Shown here piece after piece: positions 1 through 7,933 of a DNA stretch of 14,636 nt; position 1 is the first letter of the stretch; each line of letters opens with the position of its first letter. The notes beneath the pieces were generated by a model. The model was given only the letters and a program-made list of their open reading frames with translations, had not been told where the DNA came from and ran no database searches. This DNA comes from Bordetella parapertussis (GTDB lineage: Bacteria; Cyanobacteriota; Cyanobacteriia; PCC-6307; Cyanobiaceae): positions 1 to 14,636 of the forward strand of contig CALPMR020000040.1 of assembly GCA_943324725.2 (NCBI GenBank), written 5' to 3'. The position numbers and the translations under genes are program-made.

Positions 1-53
1 AACAAGGACCAGGGGCGCCGAGATCAGAATCGGATGGTGACGGACCCCGCGGA
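1..53. other. Left edge of window, unassigned
   Basis: This stretch lies downstream of the PhzF-family stop. On the minus strand one frame stays open from within the PhzF 3' end to the window edge and ends in a hydrophobic run (ILISAPLVLV). That could be the start of a further minus-strand gene. No ATG, GTG or TTG with a ribosome-binding site lies in a convincing place, so I do not call a gene. No terminator-like hairpin is visible here. Confidence 0.2.
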
Positions 54-1004
54 TCAGCCGGCCGGCAGCAGCGACAGCCAGCCGACTTCGTCGACGCCAC
101 TGGTGGAGGCGCAGGGGGACCCGCCAGCGGCCGAGCTTGCCTGGGGTTCCGTCAGCAGGGTGCCGTCCCACAGGAGATGTCCCGATCCGAACAGGCGGAT
201 CATGCCTGATGAAGTGGCCCTGCTGACCATCCCCCCCGGACGGTCGGAACATTGCCAGCCCGCCACCCAATCGCGACCGAGCCGCTGCTGCCACCAGGGA
301 GCCACCAGGGCATGGGCGGATCCGGTGACGGGATCTTCGGCGATTCCCAGACCCGGTGCGAAAAAACGCAGCTGAAAATCCAGCGGCAGACCATCCAGCT
401 GCCCGGGCCTGGAGGGGGACACCGGGGTCGCTTCGCTGAGGGGCTGCATCAGCACCAGGCCAGGACGCAGCGGCTCAGGCAACTCTGCGGCGAGCCCCCC
501 CAGGGTGGCGAAATCGGCGTCTGGCGCCAGCAAGGCCACGGCGTAGCCGAGGGTTGAGGTCCAGAACGCCTCGGCGCCGCTGCCCAGCCGCCGGTTCAGC
601 AGCGTCTGCAGAGCGGCAGGAACGGGTGCCTCCTGCAAGGCGCCGCTGGGCAGCACCATGCTGCCGCGACGGGGATCGACACGATCCAGGCTCACGGTCA
701 GCGGTCCGCTGCGGGTCCAGAGGTCGAGGGACTCGCCGGGCTGCAGCTGCTGCCAGTGGGCCAGGGCCAGCAGGCTGGCCAGAGTGGCGTGGCCGCAGAG
801 CGGCACTTCGCAGCTGGGTGTGAACCAGCGCAGCAGCCAGCGGTTCTGAAGCCGCAGCAGGAAGGCCGTCTCCGACTGCCTGAGACTGCCCGCCAGTCGC
901 TGCATCCAGGCCGTCGGGACCGGATGGTCGAGCAGCACCACCGCCGCTCCATTACCGCCGCCGTGGCCCTCGCTGAAGGCCTCGATCAGCACGGCCTGGT
1001 TCAA
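54..1004 (-). CDS. PhzF-family isomerase/epimerase-like protein
   Basis: A 316-residue member of the PhzF (phenazine biosynthesis PhzC/PhzF) superfamily, with the diaminopimelate-epimerase-like fold. Visible family motifs are the Glu of QSETAFLL at residue 45, which matches the catalytic Glu of PhzF, then EVPLCGHAT near 66-74 and EDPVTGSAH at 223-230. Most members have no known substrate, and nothing nearby suggests phenazine synthesis, so the reaction is open. The start is TTG at 1004, forming a TTGA overlap with the gpsA stop; GAGG lies 7 nt upstream of the TTG, and the family N-terminal pattern (AF...GNGAAVVLL) begins at once, which supports this start. The last 30 or so residues (from about 285) are a Ser/Gly/Ala-rich tail beyond the usual family end. 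Probably co-transcribed with gpsA. Family call firm, function unknown. Confidence 0.88.
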   Translation of the reverse strand: MNQAVLIEAFSEGHGGGNGAAVVLLDHPVPTAWMQRLAGSLRQSETAFLLRLQNRWLLRWFTPSCEVPLCGHATLASLLALAHWQQLQPGESLDLWTRSGPLTVSLDRVDPRRGSMVLPSGALQEAPVPAALQTLLNRRLGSGAEAFWTSTLGYAVALLAPDADFATLGGLAAELPEPLRPGLVLMQPLSEATPVSPSRPGQLDGLPLDFQLRFFAPGLGIAEDPVTGSAHALVAPWWQQRLGRDWVAGWQCSDRPGGMVSRATSSGMIRLFGSGHLLWDGTLLTEPQASSAAGGSPCASTSGVDEVGWLSLLPAG

Positions 1005-1921
1005 CGCCCGACCTCGGCCTTGAGATCGCGCTGCATCAGGCTCTGGACAGCCTTGGGAGCATCGATGAGCCCATCGAGCAGGCGGACCACCTGCTCGCAG
1101 ATCGGCAGATTCCAGCCCCGGCGCCCGGCCAGCAGCAAGGCGGCCCTGGCTGTGCGCGGTCCTTCGACCGTGGCGCCGATGGCCGCGAGTGCCTCGGACT
1201 CGCTGAGGCCCTCGGCCATGGCCAGCCCGAAGCGATAGTTGCGGCTCAGGGGGCTGTTGGCCGTGGCCAGGAGATCGCCGAGGCCGGCCAGTCCGTAGAG
1301 GGTTGAGCTCTGACCACCGAGGGCCACCAGCACCGCGCCGATCTCCGCCAGACCACGGGTGAGCAGGGAGGCCTTGGCGTTGGCACCCAGGCCCAGGCCA
1401 TCACTGATGCCCGCCGCCACCGCCATCACGTTCTTGAGCGCCCCAGCCGCTTCGGTGCCGATCGGATCGGCATTGGTGTAGAGCCGCAGGTGGGGCACCC
1501 GCAGACTGATCTGCAGACGCAGCGCCAGGGCGGCATCACTGGCGGCGATCACACTGGCCGCCGGCAGACCGCGATCCAGTTCATCAGCCAGATTCGGGCC
1601 GCTGAGCACGGCCAGGGGCGCCGCCGCCAGCTGCTGGCCCCAGAGCTGGCTGGCGCTGCAGAGGCCATCGAGATCCAGCCCCTTGCTGCAACTCAGCAGC
1701 GGCAAGCCGGCCGGCCAGTCAGCAGCCAGGGTTCGGGCCAGGCCGGTGACCGCTGCCATCGACACGGCTGACACGACCAGGTCGCTGCCCTGCAACAGCG
1801 GAACCGCATCGCCGCCATCGCGCCGCGACCAGCTGCGCACGGCATGGCCATCCTCCTGCCACAGACGCGCCAGCGTGCTGCCCCAGGCTCCCCGTCCCAG
1901 CACCGAGATCCGCAGTCCCAT
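1001..1921 (-). CDS. gpsA: Glycerol-3-phosphate dehydrogenase [NAD(P)+]
   Basis: Reduces dihydroxyacetone phosphate to sn-glycerol 3-phosphate in the cytoplasm, supplying the backbone of membrane glycerolipids. At 306 residues it is slightly short of the usual 325-340, mainly through a compact N-terminal domain. Visible signatures are the dinucleotide-binding GRGAWGS at 9-15, SCSKGLD at 77-83 with the conserved Lys80, LSGPNLADE near 106-114, GALKNVMAVAAG at 160-171 with the catalytic-type Lys163, GLAGLGDLL near 210-218 and the substrate-binding SRNYRFG near 226-232. AAGGGAG sits immediately before the ATG, closer than an ideal ribosome-binding site. The 3' end overlaps the PhzF-family start by 4 nt, suggesting a two-gene operon. 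The 5' end faces an SDR gene across 22 bp. Assignment is secure. Confidence 0.96.
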   Translation of the reverse strand: MGLRISVLGRGAWGSTLARLWQEDGHAVRSWSRRDGGDAVPLLQGSDLVVSAVSMAAVTGLARTLAADWPAGLPLLSCSKGLDLDGLCSASQLWGQQLAAAPLAVLSGPNLADELDRGLPAASVIAASDAALALRLQISLRVPHLRLYTNADPIGTEAAGALKNVMAVAAGISDGLGLGANAKASLLTRGLAEIGAVLVALGGQSSTLYGLAGLGDLLATANSPLSRNYRFGLAMAEGLSESEALAAIGATVEGPRTARAALLLAGRRGWNLPICEQVVRLLDGLIDAPKAVQSLMQRDLKAEVGR

Positions 1922-1943
1922 CTCCCTTGGCGGTCAGGCCATC

Positions 1944-2729
1944 ATGCGCCATCAAGTCGATGCGGCCATGGACCAGGAATCCCCCTCTGCCTGGAGCGCC
2001 TGGAGCGGCCATGCCCTGATCGTCGGCGGCGGGGGCATCGGCAGGGCGCTGCTGCAGGGGCTGGCTGCCAGAGCACCGGGCCTGCAGTTGTGGTGCGCCC
2101 AGAGACGGCAGCTCGCCCCAGAAGCGGCCCCGATCACCGGCCTGCAGCACATCAAGCTGGATGTCAGCGATGACGACAGCCTCCAGGCCCTCGGCCAGCT
2201 GGCCCTGGAGCGGCTCTCTCCCCTGCGGCTGGTGATCTATACCGCCGGCCTGCTGCACGAGGGTGCCATGGCCCCGGAGAAACGGCTCTCCCAGGTGAAT
2301 CGCCGCGACCTCGAGCGCAGCTTCAGCGTCAATGCCTGGGGGCCCCTGCTGGTGGCCCAGGCAATCGAAGCCGCCTTGCCCCGCCAACAACCGGCTCTGT
2401 TTGCCAGCCTTTCGGCCCGCGTCGGCAGCATCGGCGATAACCGCCTGGGGGGCTGGTATGCCTATCGCGCCGCCAAGGCGGCCCAGAACCAGCTGCTGAC
2501 CACCCTGGCGATCGAATGGCGGCGGCGTCTGCCCCAGGTCTGCGTCACCGTGCTGCACCCAGGAACCACGGCCACGGCCCTGTCGGCCCCCTTCCGCTCC
2601 GGGGTGCCCCCCGAGCAGCTGTTCAGCCCCGAGCGCGCCGCCGATCAGCTGCTGGACCTGCTGGAGCAGCAGACGCCGGCTGAGAGCGGCCGCTTCCTGG
2701 CCTGGGATGGCAGCGCGATTCCCTGGTGA
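1944..2729 (+). CDS. SDR-family NAD(P)-dependent oxidoreductase
   Basis: A 261-residue short-chain dehydrogenase/reductase with a Rossmann fold. It shows the cofactor loop VGGGGIG at 27-33, an Asn in SVNAWGP at 130, the active-site Ser in the SLSARVGS segment around 155-161, and the catalytic YRAAK pair Tyr174/Lys178. The C-terminal ending (FLAWDGSAIPW) resembles the C-factor/CsgA-like SDR subgroup. Substrate is unknown. I place the start at ATG 1944; ATG 1968 is an alternative that still keeps the whole cofactor-binding fold. Neither has a good ribosome-binding site. The frame is open far upstream, but that part runs antisense through gpsA and is not credible as protein. It diverges from gpsA and converges with the DUF2237 gene, with 4 bp between the two stops. 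Confidence 0.88.
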   Translation: MRHQVDAAMDQESPSAWSAWSGHALIVGGGGIGRALLQGLAARAPGLQLWCAQRRQLAPEAAPITGLQHIKLDVSDDDSLQALGQLALERLSPLRLVIYTAGLLHEGAMAPEKRLSQVNRRDLERSFSVNAWGPLLVAQAIEAALPRQQPALFASLSARVGSIGDNRLGGWYAYRAAKAAQNQLLTTLAIEWRRRLPQVCVTVLHPGTTATALSAPFRSGVPPEQLFSPERAADQLLDLLEQQTPAESGRFLAWDGSAIPW

Positions 2730-2733
2730 GCTT

Positions 2734-3132
2734 TCAGGCCGCGTGGCGGCTGAGCAGCTCCAGCGGGATCAGTTCCAGGCAGGTCTGCTCGCAGGACTCC
2801 AGATGGACCGGTGGCGCCATGCCGTCCTGGTAGGCCTCCAGCCAGCGGGCGGCACAGATGCACCAGTGGTCACCGGCTTCCAGGCCGGGAAAGCCGAAGG
2901 CCGGCGCCGGACTGCTGAGGTCGTTGCCCTGGGCCCGGGTGTAGCTGAGAAAGGCCTCGTCGACCACACAGCAGACGGTGTGACGGCCGAGATCGGCGGG
3001 ATCGGTGCGGCAGGTGCCATCGCGAAACCAGCCGGTCATCGGCTCGCAACCACAGATCACCAGGGGTTCGCCGAGCACGTTGAGGGGGCCGGCAGAACGG
3101 AAATCGGCAGCCTCAAAGGGGGCCTGGACCAT
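2734..3132 (-). CDS. DUF2237 family protein
   Basis: A 132-residue protein with the full length and typical sequence of DUF2237: NVLGEPLVICGCEPMTGWFRDGTC near 18-41, then DLGRHTVCCVV, a GNDLSSP segment, FGFPGL near 79-84 and WCICAARWLEA near 90-100. It is rich in cysteine (27, 29, 41, 54, 55, 91, 93, 114, 118); the pair C91/C93 and the cluster at 27-41 would suit metal binding or redox work, but that is inference, since the family has no established function. There is no signal peptide or membrane segment. The ATG at 3132 lacks a clear ribosome-binding site. It stands alone on this strand between a convergent SDR gene and a divergent small acidic gene. Confidence 0.9.
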   Translation of the reverse strand: MVQAPFEAADFRSAGPLNVLGEPLVICGCEPMTGWFRDGTCRTDPADLGRHTVCCVVDEAFLSYTRAQGNDLSSPAPAFGFPGLEAGDHWCICAARWLEAYQDGMAPPVHLESCEQTCLELIPLELLSRHAA

Positions 3133-3267
3133 GGCCTGGGCGGGTTCAGCGGAGCCTCAGTCTGACGGAGGACTGGCACAAAGTGCTGCCAGGAGGTTGA
3201 CGAATTCCGGGGGGTAGGCGTTAAAGGTCATTCAGAACCAATCCCGATTTTCGGCACGACCCCCTAC

Positions 3268-3495
3268 ATGAGCTGGGACTTCACCGAGGATGCGGCCTTC
3301 CTGGCCCTCTGCGACGCCTACAAGGAAAGCGGTGAGCCCTCCGCCATGGAGTTCCTCGCCCATGGCGAAGGGGCCTTCCATTTTCAGGAGCTCTCCCAGA
3401 ACGCCGCTGGCGAGGGCATCGATCTGAGCGACTCCGATGACCTGGAGGAATTCCAGCAGGAGGTGATCGACACCCTTGAGGAGCTCTGCGGCTGA
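3268..3495 (+). CDS. Small acidic protein of unknown function
   Basis: A 75-residue protein with 20 Asp/Glu, a single Lys and no Arg, so a very low pI. The C-terminal third (about 51-73) is an acidic, probably helical segment (DLSDSDDLEEFQQEV). No signal peptide or membrane segment is visible. Its composition and aromatic-containing N-terminus (MSWDFTEDAAFLALCDAY) look like a real protein rather than GC-driven open frame, and I believe similar small proteins occur in picocyanobacteria, though I cannot name a family. The 135 bp upstream contain no gene, leaving room for its own promoter; no Shine-Dalgarno sequence is seen before the ATG. An overlapping minus-strand frame exists but is Ala/Gly-rich and less protein-like. 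Function unknown. Confidence 0.72.
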   Translation: MSWDFTEDAAFLALCDAYKESGEPSAMEFLAHGEGAFHFQELSQNAAGEGIDLSDSDDLEEFQQEVIDTLEELCG

Positions 3496-3504
3496 AGCCA
3501 GCCG
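3489..3504 (+). other. Short hairpin across the stop codon of the acidic-protein gene
   Basis: CGGCTG (3489-3494), loop AAGC, CAGCCG (3499-3504): a perfect 6-bp stem that includes most of the TGA at 3493-3495. No T-run follows on the plus strand, so it is not a classical terminator. It may protect the 3' end of the message or be chance in GC-rich DNA. Confidence 0.3.
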
Positions 3505-3628
3505 TCGGGCCATCCCTTGGGCTCCCTGGCGACCAGTGGGCGATGCCGCGGCTCGAGCAGATCCTGAGGCCGACGCAGCGCTTGCGCCACCATCTCGATC
3601 CCACCGCGTCCCTGCCAGCGGCTCCGCG

Positions 3629-3655
3629 CCACTGCGACAACTCCACTGCGACAAC
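3629..3655. repeat. Short direct repeat, two 13-nt copies
   Basis: CCACTGCGACAAC occurs at 3629-3641 and again at 3643-3655, with one base between, a 14-nt period. The copies are identical. It lies in the non-coding gap and is most simply a slippage duplication. Confidence 0.8.
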
Positions 3656-3742
3656 GCCAGAGTGGCCACACCAAAGGGAGCAGGCCATCACAGTTCAGCC
3701 AGAACCCCGACCTGCCGGCTGAGCCGATATCAGCGTGATCCA

Positions 3743-3776
3743 GGCGCTGAGGCGGCCCAGTGGCTGCCTCAGCGCC
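3743..3776 (-). terminator. Strong 34-nt hairpin, candidate terminator
   Basis: Arms 3743-3757 (GGCGCTGAGGCGGCC) and 3762-3776 (GGCTGCCTCAGCGCC) pair over 15 positions around a 4-nt loop (CAGT), with 14 Watson-Crick pairs and one G-U (plus-strand RNA) or A-C (minus-strand RNA). It begins 50 nt beyond the stop of the minus-strand 90-residue gene and 248 nt beyond the plus-strand acidic-protein gene. No T-run follows on either strand. Cyanobacteria lack Rho and often use hairpins with poor U-tracts, so I favour a terminator or 3'-end-stabilising element for the ilvE-metH-small gene transcript. Strand assignment is inference. Confidence 0.5.
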
Positions 3777-3825
3777 CAGAGGCCCGACCGGAACTGCTCC
3801 AGGTTCAGCTGCCTGCGGTCACTGC

Positions 3826-4098
3826 TCAGCCGTAGAAGAAGGCGATCTCCTTGGCCTTGAGTCCCTCCCAGCCCGCCTCCTGCAATCGACGATCGAGGCT
3901 GACCTGATCGAGATGCTTCGAGCCGGTCTTGACGATCCGATTGCGCATTGATTTTTTGACACCACTGCGAGCGCGGCGGCTTTCGAGCTCCATCACCTCG
4001 CCGTAGAGGGCGAGCATCGCTTCGGGAATCGGGCTGCCATCGAGATCGACTCCCGAGGCGATGGCGGTATCGACACCGTCAGGTCCGGCTATGGCCAT
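3826..4098 (-). CDS. Small conserved-type protein of unknown function (90 aa)
   Basis: A 90-residue protein in two halves: an acidic N-terminus (about 1-40, containing GVDLDGSPIPEAMLALYGEVMELE) and a basic middle (RRARSGVKKSMRNRIVKTGSKH, about 41-62), ending in LKAKEIAFFYG. It looks helical and soluble, with no signal peptide or membrane segment. The charge pattern could suit binding of a nucleic acid or protein partner, but no family is recognised. I chose ATG 4098; an in-frame GTG at 4107 three codons upstream is possible, and neither has a clear ribosome-binding site. The frame is open further upstream, but only as a shifted reading of the metH 3' end. It lies 62 nt after metH on the same strand and before the strong hairpin, so it may be the last gene of the ilvE-metH transcript. 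Confidence 0.7.
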   Translation of the reverse strand: MAIAGPDGVDTAIASGVDLDGSPIPEAMLALYGEVMELESRRARSGVKKSMRNRIVKTGSKHLDQVSLDRRLQEAGWEGLKAKEIAFFYG

Positions 4099-4160
4099 GG
4101 CGTTCACGCAGAAGGGCCTGGGAAGCCTGCCACGGCCCCTCGGCCCCGAAGAGGCCCCAC

Positions 4161-7100
4161 TCAGGCGCTGAAGTACCGCGCGCGGCTGTGCAGGGCCACC
4201 AGGGCGGTGGTGCTCTGCTCGGGCTCCAGCTGGTCGCTGTCGTCCATGGTCAGGCCGATGCGATCGGCGCCCAGCCACTGAAGCTGGGGCCTGGAATCGG
4301 CCACGTTGGGACAGGCGGGATAGCCGAAGGAGTAGCGGCTGCCCCGATAGCGCTGGGCGAGCACATCCCGGAGTAGCGCGGGCTCCTGCTCGGCGAAGCC
4401 CAGCTCGCGGCGGATGCGGGCATGGACCCACTCCGCCAGGGCTTCGGCCAGCTGCACGGCGAGGCCATGGAAATACAGATAATCGCTGTACTGGTCAGCC
4501 TTGAACAGCTGCTGGGCGAACTGGGTGGCCCGCTCACCCATGGTCACGGCCTGCATCGGCAACACGTCCGTGGCGCAGTACATGCCGCCGTCCTGGGGCG
4601 CCAGGTCGCGATAGAAGTCGGCGATGCAGTAGCGGTTGCCGCCCTTCTGCCGCGGCAGCAGGAAGCGGCCGAGCTCCGCACCGGCAGCCGCCGGTTCCGC
4701 CCCTGCGGCCATGCCGGCAGGATCAAAGACGACGACAGCGTTGCCCTGGCGGCCGCAAGGGAAATAGCCGTAGGCGATGCGAGGCGTGAGCAGCCCCTCA
4801 CTGAGACAGCGCTCGATCCAGTGACTGAGCACGGGTTCGGCCTTCTCGGCCAGCATCGCCTCGTACTCCGGGCGGCTCTGCTGCTGCATCTTGCGCAGTT
4901 GCCACTGGCCGGCAAACAGGGCCTGACGATCGAGGTAGGCGAACACCTCGGCCAGATCGATCTGCTCCTCCAGCAGCACCTGGGAACCCCAGAAGGGAGG
5001 CGACAGGGCCGGTTCCTCCGGTACGGAGGCGGAACGGCTGTCATCGGCAGCGGCCGGCTCCTGCTGCTCGGCAGCGGCACTGGATGGTCGATCCGCGGCC
5101 GGGGTGGCTTGAGCTGCGGCGGCTGGGACTGGTTCCGCCTTGCTTTCGGCAGCGGCCTGGTTTTCGGCGTCGCTGCCGGCAGCGGCCATGGCGATGCCCG
5201 CCGGGATGCCGTCGAGGAAGCCGACCCGGTCATCCCAGCGACCGGCGGCCTTGGCCTCCATCAGGGCGTCCATGAAGCGCAGATCGGCGAAGGCATCGCG
5301 GCCGTAGATCACCTGGCCGCCGTAGGCCGCCTGGCAATCACCATGCACAAAACGCGGGGTCAGGGCGGCGCCGCCGAGAATCACCGGCACCTGAATGCCG
5401 ACGTTGTTGAAGGCTCCGAGGTTGTCCTTCATGAAGGCTGTGGACTTGACCAGCAGACCACTCATGGCGATGCAGTCGGCCTGATGCCGTTGCTGAGCCT
5501 CGACGATCGCTTCGACACTCTGCTTGATGCCGAGATTGATCACCTCGTAGCCATTATTGGTCAGGATGATATCAACCAGATTCTTACCAATATCGTGCAC
5601 ATCACCCTTGACCGTCGCAATCAGAAACTTGCCCTTGCCGCTGGAGACCGGCTGGCCATCGGGCCCCAGCTGCTGATCCATGTGGGGCTCGAGGAAAGCC
5701 ACGGCGGACTTCATCGTTTCGGCGCTTTGCAGTACAAACGGCAGCTGCATCTGGCCGGAGCCGAACAGATCACCCACCACCTTCATGCCATCGAGCAGGA
5801 AAGTGTTGATGATCTGCAGCGGTGGATAGGTCAACAACGCTTCCTGCAGGGAAGCCTCGAGCCCGATCCGTTCACCATCGATGATGTGCTGCTTGAGTCT
5901 TTCTTCGACCGGCAGATCGGCCAGCGAAGGACCAGAGGCCCGGGCCTCCTTGGCCGAAACCCCCTCAAACAGGGTGGTGAGTTCGGTCAGCGGGTCATAG
6001 GTGCAGATGGCGCCGGGAGCATCACTCTCGAAACGGCGACGGTCGTAGATCAGATCACGGCAGATTTGCTGGTCGGCCTCACTGATCTTGGCCAGGGGCA
6101 GGATCTTCGCCGGACTGACAATCGCCGCATCCAGGCCGGCCTGGCAACAGTCGTGCAGGAAGACGGAATTGAGCACAATGCGGGCCGCAGGCGACAGGCC
6201 GAAGCTGACATTGCTGACGCCGAGCACGACGTGAACGCCTGGCAACTGCTGGCGAATCCGGGCGATGGCTTCCAGTGTGGCAGCGGCATTGGCGCGATCT
6301 TCTTCGATGCCGGTTGAAATCGGCAGCGCCAGAGGATCATAGAAAATCTCCCGGGCTGGAATACCGAACTCGAGAGCATCGCGGTAGGCCCGTTGGGCGA
6401 TCTCAAATTTGCGATCCGCCGTGCGGGCCATGCCTTCTTCATCGATGGTGCCCACCACGACCCCGGCGCCATAGGTACGGGCCAGCTCCAACACTTTGAA
6501 GAAGCGTTCATCCCCATCTTCATAGTTGGTGGAGTTGAGGATGCACTTGCCGCCGGACACCTTGAGGCCCGCCTCCATCTTCTGCCACTCGGTGGAATCG
6601 AGCATCAGGGGCAGATTGACATTGGTGACCAGCCGCGACACCAGCTCGTGCATGTCGCGCTCGCCATCGCGGCCGACATAGTCGACATTGACATCAAGGA
6701 TGTGGGCGTTTTCCTTCACCTGGCTGCGCGCCACGGCCACCAGGCCGTCCCAGTCCTCGACATTGAGCAGTTCACGAACCTTTTTGGAACCGCTGGCGTT
6801 GAGCCGCTCGCCGATGATCAGAAACGAATTGTCCTGGAGGTAGGGCGTGACGCCGTAGATCGATGCGGCTGAGGGCTCATAGCCCAGGGCCGGGCGCACC
6901 TCCGTCGTTTCGGTTGAAGCGGGCGTCAGCTCCCGTCCTCGCACCGCTCGTGGCGCCGGCCTGAGTTCGCCGGCCAGCTCGACCAGACTGCCGATGTGGG
7001 CCGGGGTGGTGCCGCAGCAACCGCCGATCACCTGCACCCCCAGATCTTCGACGAAGTGCATCAGTTGCATCTTCATCTCCATCGGTGTCAGCCGGTAGTG

Positions 7101-7931
7101 GGCCACACCGCCGACATTCTCCGGCAGGCCGGCATTGGGGATGCAGCTGACCACAAAGGGGCTGTGCTCGCTCAGATAGCGGATGTGCTCCTTCATCTGC
7201 TCGGGCCCGGTGGCGCAATTGAGTCCGAGCACGTCGATGCGAAACGGCTCCAGAATCGCCACCACCGCCGCCATATCGGAGCCCACCAACATCGTGCCCG
7301 TGGTTTCCATCGTCACTGACACCATCACCGGCCGCCGGCTGGCGGCGCCGGCCATCGCCTCCTCAATCCCTTGCAGGGCGGCCTTGATCTGCAGCACGTC
7401 CTGGCAGGTCTCGACGATGAACAGGTCGATGTCGCCGGCCAGCAGGCCTTCGGCCTGTTGGCGGAACGAGGCCTTCATCGTGTCGAAATCGATATGGCCC
7501 AGCGTCGGCAACTTGGTGGTGGGCCCGATCGAACCGGCCACGAAGCGGGGCTTGGCTGCGGTGCTGTATTCAGCCGCCACCTGACGCGCCAGTTCAGCGG
7601 CTCGCTTGTTGATCGCAAACGCCTGATCTTCCAATCCGTATTCGGCCAGCACGATCGAAGCGGCACCGAAGGTGTCGGTTTCGATCACATCGGCTCCCAC
7701 CTCCAGAAACTGCCGATGCACGGCCTGCACCGCATCGGGACGGGTGAACACCAGATTCTCGTTGCAACCCTCCAGGGCTGGGCCACCGAAATCCTCGGCG
7801 CTCAGATCCATCTGTTGCAGCGAGGTGCCGGTGGCGCCATCGAAGACGAGGACCGGTCGGTCGGGGCCATGCAGACGCTCGAGGAAGCCGATGCGTTGGC
7901 TGCTGGGTCGGGATTGGTTGGAGGCCACCAT
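4161..7931 (-). CDS. metH: Cobalamin-dependent methionine synthase
   Basis: Transfers the methyl group of 5-methyltetrahydrofolate to homocysteine through bound cobalamin, completing methionine synthesis. The 1256 residues hold all four modules. The homocysteine/zinc domain (about 10-325) has zinc ligands Cys239 in GLNCATGP and Cys305/306 in GGCCGTTP. The pterin domain (about 350-640) opens at [12 protein letters not shown]. The cobalamin cap and binding domain (about 660-905) has the base-off motif Asp777-x-His779-x-x-Gly782. The AdoMet reactivation domain (about 985-1256) has [10 protein letters not shown] near 1199-1208. A 70-residue Ala/Glu/Pro-rich linker (about 912-980) joins the last two and is longer and simpler than usual. 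The start is ATG 7931, overlapping the ilvE stop as TGATG; the TTG one codon upstream is less likely. Translation is probably coupled to ilvE. Assignment secure. Confidence 0.97.
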   Translation of the reverse strand: MVASNQSRPSSQRIGFLERLHGPDRPVLVFDGATGTSLQQMDLSAEDFGGPALEGCNENLVFTRPDAVQAVHRQFLEVGADVIETDTFGAASIVLAEYGLEDQAFAINKRAAELARQVAAEYSTAAKPRFVAGSIGPTTKLPTLGHIDFDTMKASFRQQAEGLLAGDIDLFIVETCQDVLQIKAALQGIEEAMAGAASRRPVMVSVTMETTGTMLVGSDMAAVVAILEPFRIDVLGLNCATGPEQMKEHIRYLSEHSPFVVSCIPNAGLPENVGGVAHYRLTPMEMKMQLMHFVEDLGVQVIGGCCGTTPAHIGSLVELAGELRPAPRAVRGRELTPASTETTEVRPALGYEPSAASIYGVTPYLQDNSFLIIGERLNASGSKKVRELLNVEDWDGLVAVARSQVKENAHILDVNVDYVGRDGERDMHELVSRLVTNVNLPLMLDSTEWQKMEAGLKVSGGKCILNSTNYEDGDERFFKVLELARTYGAGVVVGTIDEEGMARTADRKFEIAQRAYRDALEFGIPAREIFYDPLALPISTGIEEDRANAAATLEAIARIRQQLPGVHVVLGVSNVSFGLSPAARIVLNSVFLHDCCQAGLDAAIVSPAKILPLAKISEADQQICRDLIYDRRRFESDAPGAICTYDPLTELTTLFEGVSAKEARASGPSLADLPVEERLKQHIIDGERIGLEASLQEALLTYPPLQIINTFLLDGMKVVGDLFGSGQMQLPFVLQSAETMKSAVAFLEPHMDQQLGPDGQPVSSGKGKFLIATVKGDVHDIGKNLVDIILTNNGYEVINLGIKQSVEAIVEAQQRHQADCIAMSGLLVKSTAFMKDNLGAFNNVGIQVPVILGGAALTPRFVHGDCQAAYGGQVIYGRDAFADLRFMDALMEAKAAGRWDDRVGFLDGIPAGIAMAAAGSDAENQAAAESKAEPVPAAAAQATPAADRPSSAAAEQQEPAAADDSRSASVPEEPALSPPFWGSQVLLEEQIDLAEVFAYLDRQALFAGQWQLRKMQQQSRPEYEAMLAEKAEPVLSHWIERCLSEGLLTPRIAYGYFPCGRQGNAVVVFDPAGMAAGAEPAAAGAELGRFLLPRQKGGNRYCIADFYRDLAPQDGGMYCATDVLPMQAVTMGERATQFAQQLFKADQYSDYLYFHGLAVQLAEALAEWVHARIRRELGFAEQEPALLRDVLAQRYRGSRYSFGYPACPNVADSRPQLQWLGADRIGLTMDDSDQLEPEQSTTALVALHSRARYFSA

Positions 7932-7933
7932 CA
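7929..7933 (-). promoter_or_regulatory. TGATG stop/start junction of ilvE and metH
   Basis: On the minus strand the ilvE stop TGA (7933-7931) shares its final A with the metH ATG (7931-7929). No Shine-Dalgarno sequence is evident just before this ATG, which fits translational coupling by ribosome reinitiation. Confidence 0.75.

Larger units (their letters stand above)
3496..3825. other. Gene-poor gap of 330 bp
   Basis: No coding region can be supported here. It holds a 14-nt-period direct repeat (3629-3655) and a strong hairpin (3743-3776), listed separately. A minus-strand frame is open from just after the stop of the 90-residue gene and contains tryptophan-rich stretches, but it has no ATG start outside the antisense of the acidic-protein gene and I recognise no family in it. 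No tRNA-like or known small-RNA motif was seen. Genes on both sides point into this gap, so it is mainly a convergent 3' region. Confidence 0.6.

Noticed and set aside
54..1004. A phenazine biosynthesis locus, suggested by the PhzF family name.
   Set aside because: No other phz genes are nearby; the PhzF fold is widespread in bacteria that make no phenazines.
1719..2558. A minus-strand open frame of 279 codons opposite the SDR gene.
   Set aside because: The plus-strand SDR has a full set of motifs; the opposite frame is a Gly/Gln/Ala-rich shadow.
3232..3669. A 145-residue minus-strand frame opposite the small acidic gene.
   Set aside because: Ala/Gly-rich with no motif; the plus-strand acidic protein has a more natural composition. 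Some doubt remains because both are unrecognised.
4099..4160. Terminator between metH and the 90-residue gene.
   Set aside because: Only imperfect GGCC/GGGGCC pairing with no T-run; the spacing also fits continued transcription.
4422..6317. A plus-strand open frame of about 630 codons opposite metH.
   Set aside because: Antisense to conserved MetH domains, with His/Gly/Gln-rich composition typical of reverse-strand reading in GC-rich genes; no family pattern.
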